From Truepera sp965215315 (GTDB lineage Bacteria > Deinococcota > Deinococci > Deinococcales > Trueperaceae): a stretch of 64,000 nucleotides of DNA. The position numbers were made by a program, and so were the translations under genes. How positions within the stretch are numbered: the first letter of the stretch is position 1; each line of letters begins with the position of its first letter. The stretch lies in contig CBDCDB010000004.1 of assembly GCA_965215315.1 (NCBI GenBank), positions 62,001 through 126,000 of the forward strand. The letters run 5' to 3'. The notes beneath the pieces are model-generated. The model was not told where the DNA came from and searched no databases. It worked only from the letters and a program-made list of their open reading frames with translations. This document shows, one piece after another, positions 44,079 through 54,178 of this stretch.

Positions 44079-44090
44079 ACCGTTAGATGC
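43392..44090 (+). mobile_element. IS630-derived unit, uninterrupted copy (699 bp)
   Basis: Same unit as 11817-13697 without the IS4-like insert; flanked by TA at 43390-43391 and 44091-44092. Shorter than normal IS630 elements, which are about 1.1 kb. Confidence 0.8.
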
Positions 44091-44473
44091 TATACCTGCT
44101 ATATTTTGTTCATTCCCATGACTCGAAAAGGAAATAGGTACCAGGAACACCCCTGACTTCTACCCAGGTCGAAGTAGTAAAGGGACACAGGTCAGTTTGT
44201 TTTATGCTGCCCTTAAGCACAGTTCAACTCCGAGAAATAAGACCTGCTCCGGACGGCTGTTGAACGTTTCCCTAAACTCGCCGATACGACGCTGCCCGAA
44301 GTCACTTTGGCGTGCTGAAGAAACCTGTCACAACCTGTTTGTCGGCCTCAGGTCGAGTTCAATTTGGCCCTTATCAATGAGCCGACTCGGTGACCCCATT
44401 CGAAGCGAGGTGGAAAGGTTCAAAGCTGATTGGAGCACTTGATTGTTTATCTTCTTGTTTGCAGCACTATAGA
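44091..44473. other. Gene-free stretch between IS630 unit and rep
   Basis: The plus strand at about 44236-44390 reads DLLRTAVERFPKLADTTLPE and, after stops, VEFNLALINEPTR. It looks like a decayed coding sequence I cannot identify. Otherwise nothing recognisable. Confidence 0.35.
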
Positions 44474-45889
44474 TCAGATTTCAGGAGTGTCTGTTAGTGT
44501 TGCTCGTACGCGTTCTGCAACCTCTCTCGCTTGGCCTACTAGCAGCTGCTGCTCGTCTATAAACGTTTCGATGTCGTGCACAGTTTCGGGAAGTTCGTCG
44601 AAGTAAAGTTCAAGGAGGTAGGCATTTCGGGCAATCTCATACTGAGTTCCCTGCCACCCTGCTTTGTCAAGTACTTCAAGTACGTAAGGGCGTTTTCGGG
44701 TTTTTAGCTCAACGCGTAACATTTCCGGAAGTGCCTCGAGGGTGGTTTTGTCGAGTGTTTCAAGGACGCTTTCAGCTGCCTGATTGCGGAAGGCGTCGAA
44801 CGCGTTTTTAATCATCTCGACCAGTTCTTGCTCAGCGGCCCGCTTTGCCTGCTTTTTTGCACCGGCAGCGTCTAGCTTAAGTGAACGCGACGCGGCTCCC
44901 GAAACGACGAGGTGTTGGATAAAGCCCGGGAGGTTGGTGACGGGTTTGCCCAGGCTATTACCACGGTTTGCAGCGGCTCGGCCAAGCGTGATAGCCCGGT
45001 CAACGACGTGGTGACCCTGTGCCATAACGAAGGCTTCGGCGTCTTGGACATATCCGGTAGTGCGGAGTTCGTCTGCTACGGTAGACTCCTCAGACGATAG
45101 AACCGGCTGCTTGGCTGGTACCAACGAGGGTTTATCGCCTTCAACAATTGAAAGATGAAAGCGGACTTGCTTAATAGCGCGGCCTTGCCTGAGCGCGTCA
45201 AACGAAAAACGTAAGCGTCCGTGCAATTCGAACTCAGCGGAGGCGCGCTCGAGCATTTTACGAAAATCGCGCCACGCTTTGTATTTTTCTATCCAAACTT
45301 TTTTCGAACCCTTTGTTTCAAGTGTACGCATCCCCAAGCTGAATTTAAGGTCGGTGATGTGATAGGTCAAAATCTTTTTCCCGCCACCGTGCGAGTCGTG
45401 CCACAAAATTTCATAAAGCCGCTGACCATTAAATGACTCCATCGGCAGCACATCAAGAAGCGGAATCGTATTGTAGCGTTCGCGCAGCTCGAGCAAAAGT
45501 GGGGCAAGTTCTTCGTTCAACCGGATTTTAACGTACGACTCACCCGTCTCGCTCGATTCTGCCGGAACGTATTCAGCAACTGTCGTCCACTGAAACTCCC
45601 TGAACCCCCCATGTTCAGTCGGTATAAAAACAATGCGCCGCAGCAACCCACGCGCCGCTCGTTCAGCGCGGGCATAGGGATTCTCGCCAAAGTGCCGGGT
45701 AAGTTCTTTCATCCCGATTTTATGCGTCAGAAGCTCTTTATCACCACTGTTGATTCGGGCCATTGTCAGAAAGATCAGCCGCTTCTCGTTGAGTTCGAGT
45801 GCCTGGCCGCTCTTTGCCAGCATGTTGGCCTGTCTGACACGTGCTTTATCGAATTCGAGATCGAGCTTTTCGCCGCTGCCTTGAAACAC
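44474..45889 (-). CDS. Plasmid replication initiator, Rep_3 family
   Basis: 471 residues. The first about 240 match the Rep_3 (RepB/RepE-like) fold of two winged helices: ANMLAKSGQALELNEKRLIF, LTMARINSGDK, then NTIPLLDVLPMESFNGQRLY and FSLGMRTLE. The long C-terminal extension (about 260-471) is helical and charged, with KKQAKRAAEQELVEMIKNAF; similar extensions are known on Deinococcus and Thermus plasmid initiators. GTG 45889 follows GAGGAG. It binds the iterons just upstream (45990-46620), both to start replication and probably to repress itself. Confidence 0.9.
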   Translation of the reverse strand: MFQGSGEKLDLEFDKARVRQANMLAKSGQALELNEKRLIFLTMARINSGDKELLTHKIGMKELTRHFGENPYARAERAARGLLRRIVFIPTEHGGFREFQWTTVAEYVPAESSETGESYVKIRLNEELAPLLLELRERYNTIPLLDVLPMESFNGQRLYEILWHDSHGGGKKILTYHITDLKFSLGMRTLETKGSKKVWIEKYKAWRDFRKMLERASAEFELHGRLRFSFDALRQGRAIKQVRFHLSIVEGDKPSLVPAKQPVLSSEESTVADELRTTGYVQDAEAFVMAQGHHVVDRAITLGRAAANRGNSLGKPVTNLPGFIQHLVVSGAASRSLKLDAAGAKKQAKRAAEQELVEMIKNAFDAFRNQAAESVLETLDKTTLEALPEMLRVELKTRKRPYVLEVLDKAGWQGTQYEIARNAYLLELYFDELPETVHDIETFIDEQQLLVGQAREVAERVRATLTDTPEI

Positions 45890-45989
45890 GAATACTCCTC
45901 TACTAGTCAGGTGCGCTACGTCAGCGTATAGCTAGTGTGGAATCCTTGTCAAGGCCGATTCCACACCAAGCAAGTTCGCATCAGACAAG

Positions 45990-46620
45990 GTCGAATATCT
46001 TGCCCACTTTAGCGGCGCAGACCGCCGTGCATTAGACAGCTATACGAATCATTTGCCCACAGTTACACTACAGCACCTTCACGGAGCGTAAGAGCGAATA
46101 TCTCGCCCACACTACGCCTCATACGCCGGGTCTACGCCACCGTACTTTTGAAAATAACGTAATAGCACGGTGTTTGTACTATTACGAATAATTTGCCCAC
46201 AGATAGCGAACAATTTGCCGCTACTTAACGAATACGCTGTCCACCTAAGCGAACAATTTGCCCCTCTTGAACGAACATTGTGCCCCACTATAACGAACAA
46301 TTTGCCCCTTTTACTCGAATTATTTGTCCCCTTATACATGGGTTTTTTACGTCGGTGAGCCGCTTTTTGGGGGGTGACAAATAAGAAATGTTTGTAATTT
46401 CAAATGTACGAAGTCAACATCAATGCAATCCAAGCGTTTCGAGAATCACCAAATGCTTAGTTTTGCTGTTGCTCGAGGATTTTTGAAAATTCATGTGTTT
46501 TCGCCGGAAGGTTTCCTAAGCTAACGACTCAAAATTAGATTGACACGATGCGGCACAATAAAAATTTGAGATGGGGGGGACGAATTATTTGCCTACACTT
46601 GACGAATACCGATACCACCA
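45990..46620. repeat. Iteron array, plasmid origin (oriV)
   Basis: At least seven copies of a repeat close to ACGAACAATTTGCCCC have their CGA at 46185, 46207, 46229, 46250, 46272, 46294 and 46316: spacing 21-22 bp, two helical turns. More degenerate copies lie at 45992, 46045, 46095, 46581 and 46603, and perhaps 46878. The AT-rich run 46380-46570 between the main block and the distal copies could be the melting region. Adjacent to the Rep_3 gene, this is the expected origin layout. Confidence 0.88.
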
Positions 46621-47455
46621 ATTAGTAGTCAACAGAAAACGCGACGGTTCAGTTAAGGCTTGACAGCAGTTACGGTGTGTGTGGGTGATACAGTGCAGGA
46701 GGCAAACATCTGAGTCTTGTAAAAGCCGTGCTACACATCTCATCGACGACTTTTCGCTAACTAGAGTTGGCGGGCAGAGCAGAGAATCTGGGTTTGTGTC
46801 TGGTCAACGCTTGATTTCGTCGTGCCCCGAGAAATTGCTGCAAGAAGACGCACAACATTCCTTCATTTCCACCATTACGAACACCGTGTCCACTTTTCGA
46901 ACCCGAGCAACTAAAAAATGCTGTTTTTCCGCCCGCTGGACGTTAAGGTGAGCCACGAAACATGCCTACGTCTTCTATTTGAGGTTTTGAGATTTTAAAA
47001 TAGTTTTTAAAGGAGTTTTAGAGTGTTAGGTGGTTTTGTTACAAACATGGTCAAAGCGGTCGTGGCAGGAAATTGCTCCGTCATTTTGGCGCTGCTACAC
47101 GTTTGGTTCGAAGCCGCTAAATCCAAGACGTGATTCCAAAAAAGAAAGCTTCGTGGGACGTCCTTGGCTACGTACGGGGACGCGGCGGGTAATGCGATAC
47201 TAGCAGTACCCTTACCATGTTTGCTACCATTGGACTGAACTGAGTATATATAGTTTTGTGTGTATGCTGCTCATGTAGGTCCGTATTGTACTTTTCGATT
47301 TGCGTTTCCGGTGAAATATTCTTTTGACGGTTTGATCGTGGTGGACGCTGGTTCCATGTGTTTGTCCCACTCTGGGACAGGGGCATATCGGTATAGGTTG
47401 AACTATTCTGATAGGATACGAAAATGGGATCGGCAATCACGAAAATGGTTGAGCA
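46621..47455. other. Intergenic between origin and parA, with palindrome
   Basis: No credible gene; open frames here lack ribosome sites and domain similarity. TGTCCCACTCTGGGACA at 47363-47379 is a perfect 7-bp inverted repeat with a 3-bp centre, about 77 bp before parA, a possible ParA/ParB operator or parS site. An iteron-like ACGAACACCGTGTCCAC is at 46877-46893. Confidence 0.5.
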
Positions 47456-48208
47456 GTGAGAATCATTGCGATTGCCAACCAGAAGGGTGGTGTTGCGAAA
47501 ACGACGACTGCCATCAACCTTGCTTCGGGTTTTTCGCTTCGGCGTGCCCGGACGCTCCTTATTGATCTCGATCCTCAAGCGAATGCAACTCAGAGCTTAC
47601 AGCAACCCGAACTAGCCACGATTCCTTCGGTATTCGACGTCTTTAACGGCGTTCTCACGGTTGACGAAGCAGCGTACCGTGTTGGTGAACAGTTCGATCT
47701 AGTTGCGTCGCATATCAAACTGGCCAAACTCGAGCCGCAGCTACAAGGAGCGGTCGATTCTTACCGTCTCCGTGAAGCTCTGGAAGGGCTTCCTTATGAT
47801 TATGTCGTTATTGATTGTCCCCCATCTTTGGGTGCGCTGACGACCAATGCCCTCGTAGCAGCGACGCATGTGCTCGTGCCCGTCACCGCAAGTTACTACG
47901 GCCTTAATGCTGTGGCTGACTTTATCGAAACGTTCAACCAGATACGCCGAATTGTCAATACCAAGCTTGAACTACTTGGTATTGTCGTAACTATCTTCGA
48001 TAGTCGGTTGACGATTTCCAATGATGTAATAAAGGTTCTACGAAAAACCTACGGGACAGCGATGCTCGAGACGGTCATCAACAAAACAGTACGGCTAGAC
48101 GAAGCCGCAAGCGGACGGACGAGCATTTTCGAATATGACAGTTCATCACGCGGCGCTGAGGATTATACCCAGTTGCTCGAGGAGGTGCTTAAACGTGCCG
48201 ACTCGTAA
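47456..48208 (+). CDS. parA: ParA-type partition ATPase
   Basis: 250-residue Walker-type ATPase that moves plasmid copies apart on the nucleoid. The deviant Walker A is NQKGGVAKTTTAINLASG (both Lys of KGGxxKT present), A' is LIDLDPQANATQSL and B is YVVIDCPPSLGALT. Starts at GTG 47456 without an N-terminal HTH extension, so it is of the short (chromosomal/type Ib-like size) class. The stop overlaps parB. Confidence 0.95.
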   Translation: MRIIAIANQKGGVAKTTTAINLASGFSLRRARTLLIDLDPQANATQSLQQPELATIPSVFDVFNGVLTVDEAAYRVGEQFDLVASHIKLAKLEPQLQGAVDSYRLREALEGLPYDYVVIDCPPSLGALTTNALVAATHVLVPVTASYYGLNAVADFIETFNQIRRIVNTKLELLGIVVTIFDSRLTISNDVIKVLRKTYGTAMLETVINKTVRLDEAASGRTSIFEYDSSSRGAEDYTQLLEEVLKRADS

Positions 48209-49001
48209 ACGGGGCCTTCAGGGAGATGTGAAATCCGAGAATCGTAGTGGTGGAGACCATCCTCTAGCTGAACGTGAGGGTCGTAACGAAAACGCTCTAC
48301 TGGTGCCGCTAAGTCGGCTTAGGCCTGACCCGGATCAGCCCCGTAAAGTGTTCGATGAAACTGCCCTTGCAGAACTTGCACGTTCAGTCCAAGAGCACGG
48401 TATCCTTCAGCCACTCATCGTCTATGCTGAAAGTGAGTTGTACTATATTATTGCAGGCGAGCGGCGTTTCCGTGCGGCGCAGCGCGCTGGGCTTGACGCT
48501 GCGCCGGTACAGGTAGTCCACGACCGTCGTCGGATCAAAGAGCTTCAACTTGTAGAGAACTTACAACGTGAAGATCTTGCCTTGATGGACGAAGCGAGAG
48601 CCCTGGGCAATCTGCAAAAGGAACTAAGCGCAAGTGTAAGGGGACTCGAGCAAGCAACAGGAAAATCGAAAAGCTACGTATCAAGAAGGCTTGCGCTACT
48701 CAAGATGCCGCTCGATGTCCAAAGAATGCTTGAAGAATCCCCTCAGCTTTTTTCACAAGCTGAAGCAGTTGCACAAATTGCCGATACGGAACGGCGAGAG
48801 GCGCGGATCAATGTCCTGCTTCATGGAACGGCAAGAGGGGAGACGAATAAGAGGACGCGTGGACGACCGGTCAAGCCGTTTGAGCTGAAAAAAAAGCGTT
48901 CAGGGGCGTTCGATCTCGTCGTCAAATTCCGTCCTGGAGAATCGGATATAGCCGCGCTCGTCAAGCAGCTCAAAGCATTGGTGAGTGAACTCGAAAAATA
49001 A
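48195..49001 (+). CDS. parB: ParB-type partition protein
   Basis: 268 residues from GTG 48195, preceded by GAGGAGG and overlapping parA by 14 bases. The N-terminal ParB/Sulfiredoxin CTPase domain has VPLSRLRPDPDQPRK, LAELARSVQEHGILQPLIVY and the GERRFRAAQRAGL motif. The central HTH (ENLQREDLALMDEARALGNL; GKSKSYVSRRLALLKMP) binds parS. A basic linker (TNKRTRGRPVKPFELKKKRS) precedes the C-terminal dimerisation part. Confidence 0.94.
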   Translation: MPTRKRGLQGDVKSENRSGGDHPLAEREGRNENALLVPLSRLRPDPDQPRKVFDETALAELARSVQEHGILQPLIVYAESELYYIIAGERRFRAAQRAGLDAAPVQVVHDRRRIKELQLVENLQREDLALMDEARALGNLQKELSASVRGLEQATGKSKSYVSRRLALLKMPLDVQRMLEESPQLFSQAEAVAQIADTERREARINVLLHGTARGETNKRTRGRPVKPFELKKKRSGAFDLVVKFRPGESDIAALVKQLKALVSELEK

Positions 49002-49093
49002 TCAAGGCACGAGAGCTTGGCTGGAGGCGTTTCACAAGGGGAAAGTCTGTCAGTTCCACCAGCTCGAGACGTTCCCTCAGCTAAGATTGTACA

Positions 49094-49148
49094 AACCGTA
49101 ACCATCCCTTACGGTTTAGACGCTAGCCCCAAGCTGGCGTCTTCTTCT
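49094..49148 (+). terminator. Tandem hairpins after parB
   Basis: First stem AAACCGTAA (49094-49102) with TTACGGTTT (49110-49118). Second stem GACGCTAGC (49119-49127) with GCTGGCGTC (49133-49141), followed by TTCTTCT. The second looks like a rho-independent terminator for parAB. Confidence 0.7.
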
Positions 49149-49701
49149 ACAAGGTCTGCTCTCTGCGGCGAATATCTCAGGAGTCAACGTCACTAGGTAA
49201 ATTTGTCAGCGCTTAAAGCCTGCAATTTTGAGAGGGTGGTTGCTCGAGCCATAGTGCGACTGAACCCCCAAAAGAAAGGTTGGGTCGCTACCTCGGGAAA
49301 GAACGAACCCTTTCTCTATTACGAACCCGAACAGTTTTACCGAAGCTCAGGCTTCGCTGTTTGAGATTTTCTTGTTGAGTCATTTGTAGCGTTGAAAGCG
49401 GACAGTATCTCTAAGGTCAACGCTAAAGGGAAGACATCTTGAGGTTTGTGATTCGAGAGCTTTGAAAGTACAGTTTGAAGGTTGAGGGCTCGAGTTGTTG
49501 CGGTTGTAGAGATGATCCAAGCCAATTTGGGTGAACAGCAGAGCGTCATCAGATACGTTCACTCAGAACAGCAGGGCGAGCTGTTCGAGTAATCGTCTTT
49601 CTGTAATGAGCAACTCGTCTGCTAGCATTTCCAACAGAGGTTGACACAGGTGTCACCTTACAGCGATTTGCGCTAGCTTTGATATAGCGTCATAGTGGAG
49701 C
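49149..49701. other. Gene-free stretch
   Basis: No gene supported. Short minus-strand frames around 49337-49640 lack a start signal and similarity. CTCGAG occurs at about 49242 and 49491. Confidence 0.5.
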
Positions 49702-50627
49702 ATGGCATACTCACTCGACTTACGCGAACGAATTGTCGAAGCGGTAGCGGAAGGGCAGAAGCATCAGGACGTTGCAGCGCGCTTCAAGGTAGGCGTGGCG
49801 ACGGTGCGGCGTTACCTCAGCCGCTCACGGGGAGCTGGCAGCCAAGGCACCACCGGGCCGCAGCGCGTTAATTCCAGCCGAAGCGTATGAGCTGCTAAGC
49901 GAACAAGTCAGACAGCATAACCAGGTCACCCTGGCCAGACACTGCGAACTCTGGGAAGAACAGCAGGGCGTCAAGGTCAGCATCGTAGCCATGTGCCGCA
50001 CGATGCAGCGTGCTGATCTATCGAGAAAAAAAGACGTTGGGAGCGAGTGAACGTGACGAAGGGCAACGCTTGCGCTGGCTGGCTAAAGTGTTCTGTGTTG
50101 ACCCAGGCAAAGTCGTCTTTGTCGATGAGAGCGGCTTTAACTTTGCTATGACACCTCTCTACGCCCGTGCTCCGAAGGGGGAACGCGCTTACAACCAAGT
50201 GCCCCGTAACCGGGGTGAGAATACCAGCCTCATCGCCACCCTTTCCCTTAACGGACTGCAAGCTCCTATGACACTTCAGGGCAGCGTTGACGGCCTTGCG
50301 TTCGAGACCTATGTCGAGCAGATGCTTGTACCTACCCTTACCCCAGGTCAGATCGTTGTGCTTGACAACCACCGTATCCATAAAGGCGATAGGGTCGCCG
50401 AATTGCTGGCTTCCAAAGGCTGCTCGCTGCTTTTCCTGCCACCTTACTCACCGGACCTGAACCCCATCGAAGAAGCGCTTTCTAAAATCAAGACCTTCGT
50501 CAAAGCGAGCCAGGCACGAGCTCGAGACGCCCTCGATCAAGCCATTGCCGCTGCCCTGAAAACCATCTCCTTGCAAGACATCCTTGGCTGGTTCGGTCAT
50601 TCCGGCTATAACCTACGCTATCAGTGA
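49702..50627 (+). pseudogene. IS630-family transposase, several frameshifts
   Basis: N-terminal HTH MAYSLDLRERIVEAVAEGQK then HQDVAARFKVGVATVRRYLS (49702-49840). A second frame reads AEAYELLSEQVRQHNQVTLA. The catalytic part (50010-50627) reads VVFVDESGFNFAMTPLYARA (Asp), IVVLDNHRIHKGD (Asp) and LPPYSPDLNPIEEALSKIK (Glu). At least two frame changes divide it. It inserted into the IS3 OrfB that lies on the other strand from about 50640, cutting it off. Confidence 0.82.
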
Positions 50628-50639
50628 TTACGCAAAGCG

Positions 50640-50856
50640 CTGTAGAGTTGACCCGCCAGCCTTCACGCTGTAGGAGGATATGGATACGCCGGTAGCCGTA
50701 ACGAATCCTTACAGCAGCGATCTCCTCCATGCGCTTGCGGATAGGCGCGTCGAGCAGGGGACGTTTGGGTTGGTAGCGAATAGCCGAACGATGTGCTCCA
50801 ATCACCCTGGCCGCTCGACGTTCGCTCACCCTCCAGGCGTCTTGTAACTTCAGCAC
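50640..50856 (-). pseudogene. IS3-family OrfB, 5' fragment
   Basis: Reads KLQDAWRVSERRAARVIGAH, RSAIRYQPKRP and RIRYGYRRIHILLQREGWRVN, the beginning of an IS407/IS51-group OrfB. Sequence switches to the IS630 element at about 50635, so the catalytic core is lost. Confidence 0.8.
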
Positions 50857-50879
50857 GAGTTCCCGCTTCGCTGCTGACT

Positions 50880-51146
50880 TTAAAGCTTTTTTCCCAGCAC
50901 GTCCTGCAACATCGCCTTATCGAGACTCAAGTCGGCTACGAGTTGCTTGAGCTTGCGGTTCTCCTCTTCGAGCTGCCTGAGCCGACGCAATTCGGACACG
51001 CCGAGCCCCGAGAACTTCTTCTTCCAGTTGTAGAAGGTGTTCTCTGACACGCCCATCTTCCGGCACACCTCAGCGACTGTTACCCCTGACTCTGCCTGCT
51101 TGAGGGCAAAGGCGATCTGCTCTTCGGTAAACTTCGACCTTTTCAT
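50880..51146 (-). CDS. IS3-family transposase OrfA (IS407 type)
   Basis: 88 residues: KRSKFTEEQIAFALKQAESG, the HTH VAEVCRKMGVSENTFYNWKK, and a coiled coil with RRLRQLEEENRKLKQLVADL. AGGAGG precedes the start (51146). Complete, but its OrfB partner is truncated, so the element is dead on its own. Confidence 0.85.
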   Translation of the reverse strand: MKRSKFTEEQIAFALKQAESGVTVAEVCRKMGVSENTFYNWKKKFSGLGVSELRRLRQLEEENRKLKQLVADLSLDKAMLQDVLGKKL

Positions 51147-51159
51147 ACGAGCCTCCTTA

Positions 51160-51316
51160 AAGCTCTAGATTAGGTCGTTTTCTCCACTTTAGCCTGGACT
51201 CGTTTTCTGGAAGCAGGTCACCGGGCGGCCTCAGCGGTACTGAGTTCGCCGCGTAGCACCGACAACACGATTTGCTCCTTGACCTCTGCGCTCCACGTCT
51301 TTCGTTGCTTGCCCAT
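51160..51316 (-). pseudogene. Transposase OrfA-like scrap
   Basis: From ATG 51316 the minus strand reads MGKQRKTWSAEVKEQIVLSV and then LRGELSTAEAAR before a stop at 51218-51220, an HTH_Tnp_1 start. The rest is out of frame. It is unrelated to the neighbouring IS407-type OrfA in detail. Confidence 0.6.
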
Positions 51317-51428
51317 AATCTTCCTCTAAATTCCTCAACCCTTGCATAGTTTGGGTCTCGTTTGGAAGTGATCGTTGGAGCAGTACCGTAAGTCTGTTCC
51401 CGGGAGAGACGGCTCAACCCTCGTTTAA

Positions 51429-51638
51429 GGTGTTTGGCTGTGTGGGGGTACAGTTGAGTTAGACGTTACCCCGCGCTGGGAGTCAGCGAATACCGATATT
51501 GCCACCGTTGATACGTCTAGCGGACTGATTACGGCGCAGCTTACGGGTGGAAACACCGAAGTTACAGTGTCAGAAGCCGAGTACGGTACCGAAGCAGTAG
51601 TTGCTGTCAGTGTGGCAGTCGTTGACCCCGTGCCCTGA
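51429..51638 (+). pseudogene. BIG2-like Ig-domain protein, C-terminal fragment
   Basis: Reads VELDVTPRWESANTDIATVD, TSSGLITAQLTGGNTEVTVS, then AVSVAVVDPVP and a stop. The pattern (W-S-S..IATVD..GLITA...G..TVT) is that of a bacterial Ig-like (BIG2) surface domain. No start is present; the 5' end adjoins IS debris at about 51440. Confidence 0.65.
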
Positions 51639-51740
51639 CCGCAACAGACGAGTTATAACTCTTGATTTCACATATACCCTTACATAAGACTATTTCAGAG
51701 CGACGCATAACCAGACATCGGAGGTTGTGATGTACAAGCG

Positions 51741-52600
51741 TTACTCATGCTGTCTCCCTATATCTATCTCTTGTTGTTTTTGTTTGCTGAAGTCGAGGTT
51801 TGCGTAGACGCCGTAGTGGTCGCTAGGAACTACCTGCAACTGAGGTGTCGGCTGAGTACCGAAAATACCAGCGTCCAGCACGCCAGGGTAAGGCAACTCT
51901 GTGTCGAAAACGTCCCACAGGAGAATCCAGTCAACCCGCAGCGGAATCTCGAGCGTCGGCGCGTCTTGCCAGCGTGGGTTGCGCCAGAAGTCGAGCGTCG
52001 ATTCGGGCGAGCGGCCTTCCCTCTCGGCCTGGAAACGCGCGAGATCATGCCAGCTAGAGCCGGGTCCTCTACTTAACAGTGTCTGCTGGTCTTTTAAGAA
52101 CCGGTAGATGCTCGAGTCCGGGGTAGCGTTGAAATCGCCGCACAGTATCTCATAACACCCTTCCTTTGAGCGTGCCTCGATCCAAGCCGCGACCTGCGCC
52201 ATTTGAGCCTCCCTAGACACGATGTTCTCCCAATCCAAGTGGACGTTTGTTATTGCGACCTCAGTGCTACCAACGCTCACGCGTGCTCGGAGCCCACAGT
52301 TCGTCAGTGCCGGTAAGTCGGTGTTCCACCCAGCCTCGACAACGCGCACGGCTGCTTGCTTAAAAATGCCAGCCCCTCGTCCAGGTCGTCTGGGTAGAGC
52401 CGAGTCTCGACGCAATCGTAGCCGCACCGCTCTGCAAGGTATTCAGCGGCGTCGCGCCCATCGTGCTCCCCTACCTGCGCCGCCACCTCTTGCAGGGCGA
52501 CGACGTCGGCGTCGAGGCGCACAAGTTCCTCGCCCGCTGCGTCCAACCGCTCCGGCCAGCGGACATTCGCATTCCAAAGGTTGTAGGTCGCGATTCTCAT
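51741..52600 (-). pseudogene. Endonuclease/exonuclease/phosphatase-family protein, frameshifted
   Basis: The N-terminal piece from ATG 52600 reads MRIATYNLWN and DADVVALQEVAAQ (catalytic Asn and Glu). Around 52350 the frame changes. The rest reads VAITNVHLDWENIVSREAQM, YEILCGDFNATPDSSIYRFL (GDFN motif) and VPSDHYGVYANLDF (SDH motif), ending at 51741. All active-site motifs of the Mg2+-dependent EEP fold are present, so the frameshift may be recent or a sequencing error in the T-run near 52360. No signal peptide. Target (DNA, phosphoinositide, nucleotide) unknown. Confidence 0.8.
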
Positions 52601-52842
52601 AGCTCTATTTTAGATAGTTTGGGAAGCTCCCTCGCCGTTAAGTTCAAGAGCTTCGTCAATGCGTCCTTTATTCCTGTTTGGTGCGCTTGTTTTTGAGGCT
52701 CCACACATCAACTTAGATTGTTCGTTCCCCATGTCAGGTTTTCAGATTACCTCTCACTGGTTTATCAGAGGCACATAAATTACGTTGTGACAGGAAGGCT
52801 CATACTACGACCATAACGAAAGTCAATCCAGTCAGTTCGTCG

Positions 52843-53061
52843 TTACTCGGTGACCGTGTCGTAGCTAATGGCGTTCCAAGCCGTACCGTTTTTTCCTCTC
52901 GCCTCACCTTCAGTTTGCGCTTTAACCATACGGGCGACCGAGCTCGTTGATTCATTTGTATAGTTGTCGCGAGCGGCGCGGGCTAGCCCATAGTCGTTGA
53001 ATGAACCTTTCAAAGTCCAGTCAGTCTTTTGTTTGATTTTTAGAAAAACGTAGAAGGGCAT
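52843..53061 (-). CDS. Small protein of unknown function
   Basis: 72 residues starting MPFYVFLKIKQKTDWTLKGS, with NDYGLARAARDNYTNE and a C-terminal KNGTAWNAISYDTV. Mixed charge, no membrane helix. It has a plausible coding composition but only a weak ribosome site. I do not recognise it. It stands alone between the EEP pseudogene and an IS5-type element. Confidence 0.4.
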   Translation of the reverse strand: MPFYVFLKIKQKTDWTLKGSFNDYGLARAARDNYTNESTSSVARMVKAQTEGEARGKNGTAWNAISYDTVTE

Positions 53062-53360
53062 AATCGACTATAGGCTTCTATAGAGGTAACTTCTCCTTGG
53101 CGTCACCATATGATTCTGAGAAACTTGTTCAGATCATAGCTTTGCAGGAAACTTGAATGCTCATAGCTTCATACCGAAAGCTTTATGGGTTTGCTACTTT
53201 ACGGTAACTCCCAGCAACAAATCTATTACGCTGCGTATTCAATCAAATGGGCTTAGCAACTCAACCACTTAGGTAAATACAGTTGTGACATGCCGTCTCG
53301 AAATCTAATTGTAATTGGGATTTTTCAGACGTTGATAAAAAGACAAGTTTCAGGACGTAA
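53062..53360. other. Gene-free stretch
   Basis: AT-richer than its surroundings; no open frame, hairpin or repeat that I can support. Confidence 0.5.
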
Positions 53361-53364
53361 CTAG

Positions 53365-54178
53365 GTTCTGTTGACATTCTCATGTCAAGCATTGTTAGAG
53401 AAGGGCATGAGCAAGGTGAAACTTGAAGCTAAGCAATGGCGTAAAATCAGGGCATTTTTAGATGAGACGCCAGAGGTGTATGTAGGACGAGAGAAACAGT
53501 GTCGCAAATTCGTTGAGGGCGTGCTGTGGATATTGCGAAGCGGTTCGCAGTAGCGACTTTTACCCGATAAGTATGGCACTGGAACAGCGTTTATAAGCGT
53601 TTCGATAGATGGCGTGAACGGGGCGTATGGGAAAAGATGTTTGAGCACTTTGCCGAGGACCCTGACATGGAAAGTCTGATGTTAGACAGCTCAGTCATTC
53701 GCGCTCATGCGTGTTCAGCGGGTGCGCCGCACAAAAAGGGGGACAAGTTGCACAAGCCCTCGGCTATAGTCGAGGCGGATTTAGCACTAATACACGTAAG
53801 CGTCGATGCTTTGGGTAACCCTCTACGCTTACTGCTCACTCCTGGTCAAGTCCACGAAGTACCTTACGCTCAAGCACTACCAAAAGACTATGAAGCTGAG
53901 TTCGTCTTCGGGGACAAAGCCTATGATGCCGCGTCCATCCTCACAATGATTGCTGATATGCGGGCTGAAGCGGTGATTGCGCCTAAGAAAAACCGCAAGA
54001 AACAACGAAATTATGACAAGGAGCATTACAAAGAGCGTCATTTGGTTGAGTGCTTTTTCAATAAGCTCAAGCACTTTAGGCGCTGCTTCTCAAGGTTTGA
54101 CAAGTTTGCTCGTAACTACCTCAGCTTCTTACACTTCGCTTCCACACTCATTTGGCTTAGGTGGAATGTCAACAGAAC
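53365..54178 (+). mobile_element. IS5-type insertion sequence (814 bp)
   Basis: Perfect 15-bp terminal inverted repeats, GTTCTGTTGACATTC at the left and its complement at the right. CTAG flanks both sides (53361-53364, 54179-54182), the same target as the other IS5-type element. Confidence 0.88.

Noticed and set aside
46180..46335. CRISPR array
   Set aside because: The repeats are short, imperfect and 21-22 bp apart with no unique spacers of constant length, and no cas genes are near. The Rep_3 gene next to them makes iterons the better reading.
46679..46951. 90-codon open frame between origin and parA
   Set aside because: No ribosome site, irregular composition and overlap with iteron-like sequence; no family resemblance.
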